DNA of 64,000 nucleotides from Erythrobacter sp. (GTDB lineage Bacteria; Pseudomonadota; Alphaproteobacteria; Sphingomonadales; Sphingomonadaceae), in assembly GCA_009993635.1 (NCBI GenBank), contig JAACTC010000007.1:186001-250000 (forward strand). The letters are read 5' to 3'. Within the stretch, counting starts at the first letter, position 1, and each line of letters opens with the position of its first letter. The position numbers and the translations under genes are program-made. Under the pieces are notes generated by a model that was not told the origin of the DNA, made no database searches, and worked only from the letters and a program-made list of their open reading frames with translations. This document shows, in pieces, positions 59,182 to 64,000 of the stretch.

Positions 59182-61005
59182 CTATCGCTCGTGCTGCCGG
59201 ATCACCGCCAGAAATTCGTCGCCATAGGCCTCCAGCTTTTTCGACCCGATACCGGGGAGCTCGCCCAGCAGGGCGCGGGTCTGCGGGCGCAGTACGGCCA
59301 TGTCGCGCAGCACGGAATCATGGAAGATGACGTAGGGCGGCACCTGATGCTCCTTCGCCAGATCGCGGCGCAGTTCGCGCAGCGCATCGAACAGCGGATC
59401 GCCCACGGGGTTGAGCGCCTGACCCGATCCGGGCGCCCCTTTGCGGCCCCTGCCGCCTGCCCGCTTGGGCGGAATCACAAGATCGAGCGGCTGCTCCCCC
59501 TTCAAGAACCCCCGCGCCTCCGGCCCCAGCATCAGCCCGCCGTGCTCGGTCGGCAACAGCGCACCGCGCACCAGCAGCGCGCGGTGGACGGGCTTGAGCA
59601 GCGCGGCTTCCTCGCCATCGATGATCCCGAACACCGATAGCGCGTCGTGCCCCTGCGAACGGCTGCGCTCGCTCGACTGGCCGGTCAGCACGCTTTCGAC
59701 ATAGCCCGCGCCATACATCTGCCGCGTGCGCGCGACGGCGGAGAGATATTTCTGCGCGACCACCGTCGCATCCACCGCCTTGGGCGGGTTCAGGCAATTG
59801 TCGCAATTGCCGCAGGTCTCGGGCGGATCCTCGCCGAAATGGCGCAGCAGGATCGCGCGGCGGCAGCCTGCGGTTTCGACCAGCGCGCCCAACGCCGCCA
59901 GCCGCGCACGCTCGCCCTGCTGGCGCCCCTCGCCCACCTCGCCGATGCGCATCCGCGCCCGCGCGAAATCGTCCGCGCCCCAGAACAGGTGAGCCGCCGA
60001 CGGGTCGCCGTCGCGCCCCGCCCTCCCCGTTTCCTGGTAGTAGGACTCGATCGATTTTGGCAGCCCGGCATGCGCGACGAAGCGCACATCCGGCTTGTCG
60101 ATCCCCATGCCGAAGGCGACCGTGGCGCAGATCACCATATTCTCGCTCTCGACGAAGGCCGCCTGGTTCGCGGCACGCACTTCCGGCGGCAGCCCTGCGT
60201 GATAGCAGCGTACCTCGCGCGTCCCGTCCGAAAGGGATGCCGCCAGCCGCTCGGTCGCGGCGCGGGTTTGGGCGTAGACGATGCCGGGGCCGGGGTTCTC
60301 CGCCAGCAGGCGGCGCAGCTGCGTCGTCAGCGAATCGCGCGGGCGGATCGTATAGCGGATGTTCGGCCGGTCGAACCCGGCGACGATCAGCCCCTCGGGC
60401 GCAATGCCGAGCTGGGTCAGGATGTCCGAGCGCGTGTGCGCATCCGCCGTCGCGGTCAGCGCAAGGCGCGGCACATCGCCGAACTGGTCCATCAGCGGGC
60501 GCAGCAGGCGGTAATCGGGCCGGAAATCGTGCCCCCATTCGGAAACGCAATGCGCCTCGTCGATCGCGAACAGCGCGATCCGGCATTGCGCCAGCAGCTC
60601 GCGAAAATGGCTCTGGCTCGCGCGTTCGGGCGCGACATACAAAAGGTCGAGCTCGCCTGCGCGCAGCCGCTGGACAGTCTCGGCGCGGTTCTCGTCCGCG
60701 CTGGTCAGCGTCGCAGCGCGGATGCCATTGGCGCTGGCGCTGCGCAGCTGGTCGTGCATCAGCGCGATGAGCGGGCTGATGACCACGCAGGTGCCGTCGA
60801 GCATCGTGGCAGGCAGCTGGTAGGTCAGCGACTTGCCCGCGCCGGTCGGCATAACGGCCAGCGTCGACTGCCCGGCCATGACCCGGTCCACGACCTGCTG
60901 CTGCACGCCGCGAAACGAGCGGAAGCCGAAGACTTCGTGCAGCTTGTCCAGAAGGTGCAGGGTATCGCCGGAGGTGCGCGTTTCGAGCGTCATGCGCGCG
61001 CCCAT
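59182..61005 (-). CDS. recQ: ATP-dependent DNA helicase RecQ
   Basis: RecQ is a 3'-5' helicase of recombination and fork repair. The 607-residue protein has Walker A MPTGAGKSLTYQLP near residue 52, DEAH box FAIDEAHCVSEWGHDFR, motif VI ESYYQETGRAGRDG and a zinc-binding RQC region with cysteines in CRRAILLRHFGE and CGNCDNC. The HRDC domain ends with ELPGIGSKKLEAYGDEFL. A second start at 60993 (MTLETRTS) is equally possible. Confidence 0.94.
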   Translation of the reverse strand: MGARMTLETRTSGDTLHLLDKLHEVFGFRSFRGVQQQVVDRVMAGQSTLAVMPTGAGKSLTYQLPATMLDGTCVVISPLIALMHDQLRSASANGIRAATLTSADENRAETVQRLRAGELDLLYVAPERASQSHFRELLAQCRIALFAIDEAHCVSEWGHDFRPDYRLLRPLMDQFGDVPRLALTATADAHTRSDILTQLGIAPEGLIVAGFDRPNIRYTIRPRDSLTTQLRRLLAENPGPGIVYAQTRAATERLAASLSDGTREVRCYHAGLPPEVRAANQAAFVESENMVICATVAFGMGIDKPDVRFVAHAGLPKSIESYYQETGRAGRDGDPSAAHLFWGADDFARARMRIGEVGEGRQQGERARLAALGALVETAGCRRAILLRHFGEDPPETCGNCDNCLNPPKAVDATVVAQKYLSAVARTRQMYGAGYVESVLTGQSSERSRSQGHDALSVFGIIDGEEAALLKPVHRALLVRGALLPTEHGGLMLGPEARGFLKGEQPLDLVIPPKRAGGRGRKGAPGSGQALNPVGDPLFDALRELRRDLAKEHQVPPYVIFHDSVLRDMAVLRPQTRALLGELPGIGSKKLEAYGDEFLAVIRQHER

Positions 61006-61084
61006 GCCAGATCGCTTCGCACCAGAGAAGCGCCCGGCGGGCAACTATACCGTGCCTGTGGATGCCTGCGCGCCCGGCCAGGCG

Positions 61085-61345
61085 TCAATCGGACTTGGTG
61101 GCCGCGATCATGTCCATCATGTTGCGCGCCGCTTCCCGGTCCGCCGGGTCCTTGAAGGCGACATCGAGGTCGGGCGCCGCATCGAGCATATAGAGCAGCG
61201 TCCACAGCGCGAAGCGGCGGCCACGGTCGCGCTCCAGCCCGAAATCGACGCGCATGCGATCGATCCCGGCAGGCAACGCCACCGGATCGACCTCTGCCAG
61301 ATCGGGCGTCCCGAAATAGCGTAGCAACAGGTCTTGCATCTCCAT
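61085..61345 (-). CDS. Small uncharacterised protein upstream of recQ
   Basis: The 86-residue soluble protein reads MEMQDLLLRYFGTPDLAEVDP at its start, with RMRVDFGLERDRGRRFALWTL in the middle and an acidic alpha-helical end. It has no signal peptide, membrane helix or recognised motif. Coding is supported by codon-position bias and a clean start with a compact reading frame. It lies 79 bases upstream of recQ in the same direction and is divergent from the ABC-F gene. Confidence 0.65.
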   Translation of the reverse strand: MEMQDLLLRYFGTPDLAEVDPVALPAGIDRMRVDFGLERDRGRRFALWTLLYMLDAAPDLDVAFKDPADREAARNMMDMIAATKSD

Positions 61346-61435
61346 GACGCCGCGCTAGCCGACCGCGCGCATCATGCAAGCGGCGCGCACTCTTTTCCTT
61401 GGGCGCAGCGCAGCTGGGCTGCTAGGGGCGCGCGC

Positions 61436-63313
61436 ATGCTTACCATCGACGGCGTCACAGTGCGGCTTGGCGGCCGCCCCATTCTCGAACGCGCGAGTGC
61501 GACCGTGCCGGTGGGCGCGCGCGTCGGGCTGATCGGGCGCAACGGCGCGGGCAAATCGACGCTGATGAAGGCGCTGATCGGCGAGATCGAGCCGGACGAA
61601 GGCGAAGTCAGCAAGCCCTCGCGCTCGCGCATCGGCTATATTGCGCAGGAAGCGCCCAGAGGCGATCTGACGCCCGAAGAGGTCGTGCTCGCCTCCGCGA
61701 CCGAGCGCGCGGCCCTGCTCGAAGAGCTGGAAACATGCACCGACATGGAGCGGATGGGCGACGTCCACGAACGCCTGCTGGCAATCGATGCCTACAGCGC
61801 CCCGGCGCGCGCGGCCAAGATCCTGAACGGCCTCGGTTTCGATGAAGAGATGCAGAAACGCCCGGTCGACAGTTTCTCCGGCGGCTGGAAGATGCGCATC
61901 GCGCTGGGCGCGCTGCTGTTCTCCGAACCCGATATCCTGCTGCTGGACGAACCTTCCAACCACCTCGATCTCGAAGCGACGCTGTGGCTTGAGAACTTCC
62001 TCAAATCCTATCCCGCGACGCTGGTGGTGATCAGCCACGAACGCGACCTGCTGAACAAGGTGGTCGACCATATCCTGCACCTGCAAGGCGGCCAGCTGAC
62101 GCTCTACCCGGGCGGCTACGACGCGTTCGAGAAGCAGCGCGCCGAGCGCGCCGCGCAGCTGGCGGCGGCCAAGGCGTCGCAGGATGCGCAGCGCGCGCGG
62201 TTGCAGGACTATGTCGCGCGCAACAGCGCCCGCGCCTCCACCGCCAAACAGGCGCAATCGCGCGCCAAGATGCTCGCGAAGATGCAGCCCATCGCCGCAC
62301 TGATGGAAGACCCGAGCCTCAGCTTCGATTTCCCCGACCCGGAGGAAATGAAGTCGCCGATGATCACGCTGGAGCAGGCTGCGGTCGGTTATGGCGAAGC
62401 ACCGCCGATCCTCAAGCGGCTCAATTTCCGCATCGAGGCGGACGATCGCATCGCGCTGCTCGGCCGCAACGGCAATGGCAAGACCACGCTGGCGCGGCTG
62501 CTCGCGTCGCAGCTGGACCCCGCCGAAGGCGCGGTGAATGCGCCCGGACGGCTGAAGGTCGGCTATTTCACGCAGTATCAGGTGGAGGAACTCGCGGGCG
62601 AAGACACCCCGCTCGACCTGATGAACCGCGCGATGGAGGGTGCTTCGCCCGGCGCGGTGCGCGCGCAACTGGGGCGCTTCGGCTTCTCCGGTCCGCGCGC
62701 GCAGCAGCGGGTGGACAAGCTTTCGGGCGGCGAACGCGCGCGGCTGGCTCTGGCGCTGATCACGCGCGACGCGCCGCACCTGCTGATCCTCGACGAGCCG
62801 ACCAACCACCTCGATGTCGACGCGCGCGAGGCGCTGATCCAGGCGCTGAACGACTATTCGGGCGCGGTCATCCTGATCAGCCACGATCGCCACATGGTGG
62901 AGCTGACGGCAGACCGGCTGGTGCTGGTCGATAGCGGCACCGCGCGCGAATATGCCGGCAGCATGCGGGATTACATAGATTTCGTGCTCGGCCGCAATCA
63001 GCCCAAGAAAGATCGGGACGGCGGTAGCTCGGGCGCAAAGGCGCGCAATTCCACTGCATCGAACACGCAAGGCAAGGCACGCTTCGCCAAATCGGAGCTG
63101 ACCAAAGCCGAAAAGGCGATGGAGAAGCTGACCGCAAAAGTGCAAAGACTCGATGCCTCGATCGTCGAGCGCAGCGCCGCACAGGGAGGGCAGAACAGCG
63201 CCTCGCTGGAAGATCTGCTCAAGGAACGGGCGGAAGCGGCCGATGCACTCGCACAGGCAGAGGAAACATGGCTGGCCGCGTCTTCGGCGCTCGAAGCCAT
63301 CGAACAAAGCTGA
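61436..63313 (+). CDS. ABC-F family ATP-binding protein (ribosome-associated type)
   Basis: The 625-residue protein has two ABC domains and no membrane segment. The first has GRNGAGKSTLMKAL, the signature FSGGWKMRIALG and LLLDEPSNHLDLE. The second has GRNGNGKTTLARLL, LSGGERARLALAL and ILDEPTNHLDVDAREAL. A linker with many Arg/Lys/Ala joins them, and a coiled-coil tail (about 540-620) is like Uup/YheS proteins. ABC-F proteins act on ribosomes or DNA; it is most like the YheS/Uup groups. ATG at 61436 fits; the upstream extension is not protein-like. Confidence 0.9.
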   Translation: MLTIDGVTVRLGGRPILERASATVPVGARVGLIGRNGAGKSTLMKALIGEIEPDEGEVSKPSRSRIGYIAQEAPRGDLTPEEVVLASATERAALLEELETCTDMERMGDVHERLLAIDAYSAPARAAKILNGLGFDEEMQKRPVDSFSGGWKMRIALGALLFSEPDILLLDEPSNHLDLEATLWLENFLKSYPATLVVISHERDLLNKVVDHILHLQGGQLTLYPGGYDAFEKQRAERAAQLAAAKASQDAQRARLQDYVARNSARASTAKQAQSRAKMLAKMQPIAALMEDPSLSFDFPDPEEMKSPMITLEQAAVGYGEAPPILKRLNFRIEADDRIALLGRNGNGKTTLARLLASQLDPAEGAVNAPGRLKVGYFTQYQVEELAGEDTPLDLMNRAMEGASPGAVRAQLGRFGFSGPRAQQRVDKLSGGERARLALALITRDAPHLLILDEPTNHLDVDAREALIQALNDYSGAVILISHDRHMVELTADRLVLVDSGTAREYAGSMRDYIDFVLGRNQPKKDRDGGSSGAKARNSTASNTQGKARFAKSELTKAEKAMEKLTAKVQRLDASIVERSAAQGGQNSASLEDLLKERAEAADALAQAEETWLAASSALEAIEQS

Positions 63314-63457
63314 GGACGCGCGCTGCCGATCACATCAGGCAAGAAACGCTTGCGGGAAACGCCAGAAGGCTAGACGCGTTGGCGATGTGGGGAGCCGAGG
63401 GGGCAGTCACGCAATGTTCGATCTTTCGCCGGTTTTGGCCAGCAACGGGGCGCGATA

Positions 63458-64000
63458 ATGGACCTCGGCATCGCAATTGACGGAACGCTTTCGTGGGTCT
63501 GGGCCAATATTCTGGCCATCATCGGTTGGATAATCGCCGTGATTGCCTTCGTGGTCGTGCCCTTCCGTCGCCCGCCGGCCGAGGCGCGCAACTGGCTGCT
63601 GCTCTTTTTCGCCCTGCCGTGGGTCGCACTGCCGATCTATTGGCTGATCGGTCGGCCCCAATATGCAAAGGCCCGGCAGCAAAGAGTCCGCGAACTGCCG
63701 CGCATTCTTGACCAGATCGTGCGGCAGACCGGGCTGAAGGAAGAAGAATATCCCGTCAGGCTGTGCGAAGACAATCATGCGCTGGCCAGCCTTGCACAGG
63801 GATTGGGCCAGTTTCCGCCGGTCGATGGCAACATTATCGAGCCGCTGGGCGATTACCACGGCACGATGGACCGGATGATCGCCGATATCGACGAGGCGCA
63901 GCGCCACGTGAACGTCGAATTCTACATCTTCAAGAACGACAGCGTGGGAAATCGCCTGCTCGCCGCGCTCGAACGGGCCAGCGCGCGCGGCGTTACCTGC
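63458..64000 (+). CDS. cls: Cardiolipin synthase, N-terminal part (cut by window edge)
   Basis: The first 181 codons show two N-terminal membrane helices (WVWANILAIIGWIIAVIAFVV and WLLLFFALPWVALPIYWLI) followed by the start of a phospholipase-D-type domain. The pattern is GDYHGTMDRMIADIDEAQRH, then FYIFKNDSVGNRLLAALERA. This matches bacterial cardiolipin synthases, which join two phosphatidylglycerols. The HKD motifs would lie beyond the window. GGGGCG is the nearest purine-rich stretch before the ATG at 63458. Confidence 0.85.
   Translation, partial: MDLGIAIDGTLSWVWANILAIIGWIIAVIAFVVVPFRRPPAEARNWLLLFFALPWVALPIYWLIGRPQYAKARQQRVRELPRILDQIVRQTGLKEEEYPVRLCEDNHALASLAQGLGQFPPVDGNIIEPLGDYHGTMDRMIADIDEAQRHVNVEFYIFKNDSVGNRLLAALERASARGVTC

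Noticed and set aside
61355..63307. 650-codon leftward open frame opposite the ABC-F gene
   Set aside because: It is a high-G+C shadow: the rightward frame encodes a full ABC-F protein with all motifs, and the leftward product has no family-like sequence.

Overview
The window looks like chromosome from an aerobic anoxygenic phototroph of the alphaproteobacterial order Sphingomonadales, most likely an Erythrobacteraceae member. The reasons are high G+C, a photosynthesis gene cluster with the gene order seen in that group, a hisC/metX/metW block, and a short inverted repeat of the kind common in sphingomonads. No rRNA, transposase, integrase, phage gene or CRISPR array was seen.

Positions 1-31,000 hold most of a photosynthesis gene cluster. 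Leftward bchF-N-B-H-L-M-lhaA (lhaA cut by the window edge) covers protochlorophyllide reduction, Mg chelation and methylation. Rightward ppaA(aerR)-ppsR and bchG-pucC-like-bchP-tspO give the regulators, the pigment-tail enzymes and assembly factors. Leftward crtF-bchC-X-Y-Z-pufB-A-L-M encodes chlorin reduction, the LH1 antenna and the reaction centre, ending at a hairpin terminator with no pufC. Rightward crtD-crtC (overlapping, with an unclear crtC start) and leftward bchO-D-I complete it. Five PpsR/CrtJ-type operators (TGT-N12-ACA or one base off) sit before bchF, bchG, bchC (two, 8 bp apart) and between crtF and crtD, so the two regulators in the cluster probably control it.

Positions 31,000-41,500 are mostly housekeeping: a VOC protein, metW-metX, hisC, a PlsC-type acyltransferase, a DUF218 protein, ftsX-ftsE, a zinc-ribbon membrane protein, tRNA-Leu(GAG), a probable frameshifted small gene and a divergent PEP carboxylase.

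Positions 41,700-52,800 are the most unusual part. A secreted TPR-CHAT protease-like protein converges on a leftward block: a Slam-like (type XI secretion) outer-membrane protein, a 1013-residue FecR-domain protein with two Pro/Thr linkers and two TbpB-like barrel domains, a CsgG-like protein with an SH3-type tail, an OmpR-type regulator, a histidine kinase and a lipoprotein. A 16-bp box (TGACAAA-N2-CTGTTAG), embedded in a 21-bp-spaced repeat pattern, lies at nearly the same distance before the CsgG-like gene and the Slam-like gene. This suggests one regulon controlled by the adjacent two-component pair.

Positions 52,800-64,000 hold glpD, a YeiH-type membrane protein, a CoA-transferase/MaoC/CitE-like operon resembling C5-dicarboxyl-CoA pathways, a small membrane protein, an Lrp/AsnC regulator, recQ, a small conserved-looking protein, an ABC-F ATPase and the start of a cardiolipin synthase cut by the right edge.
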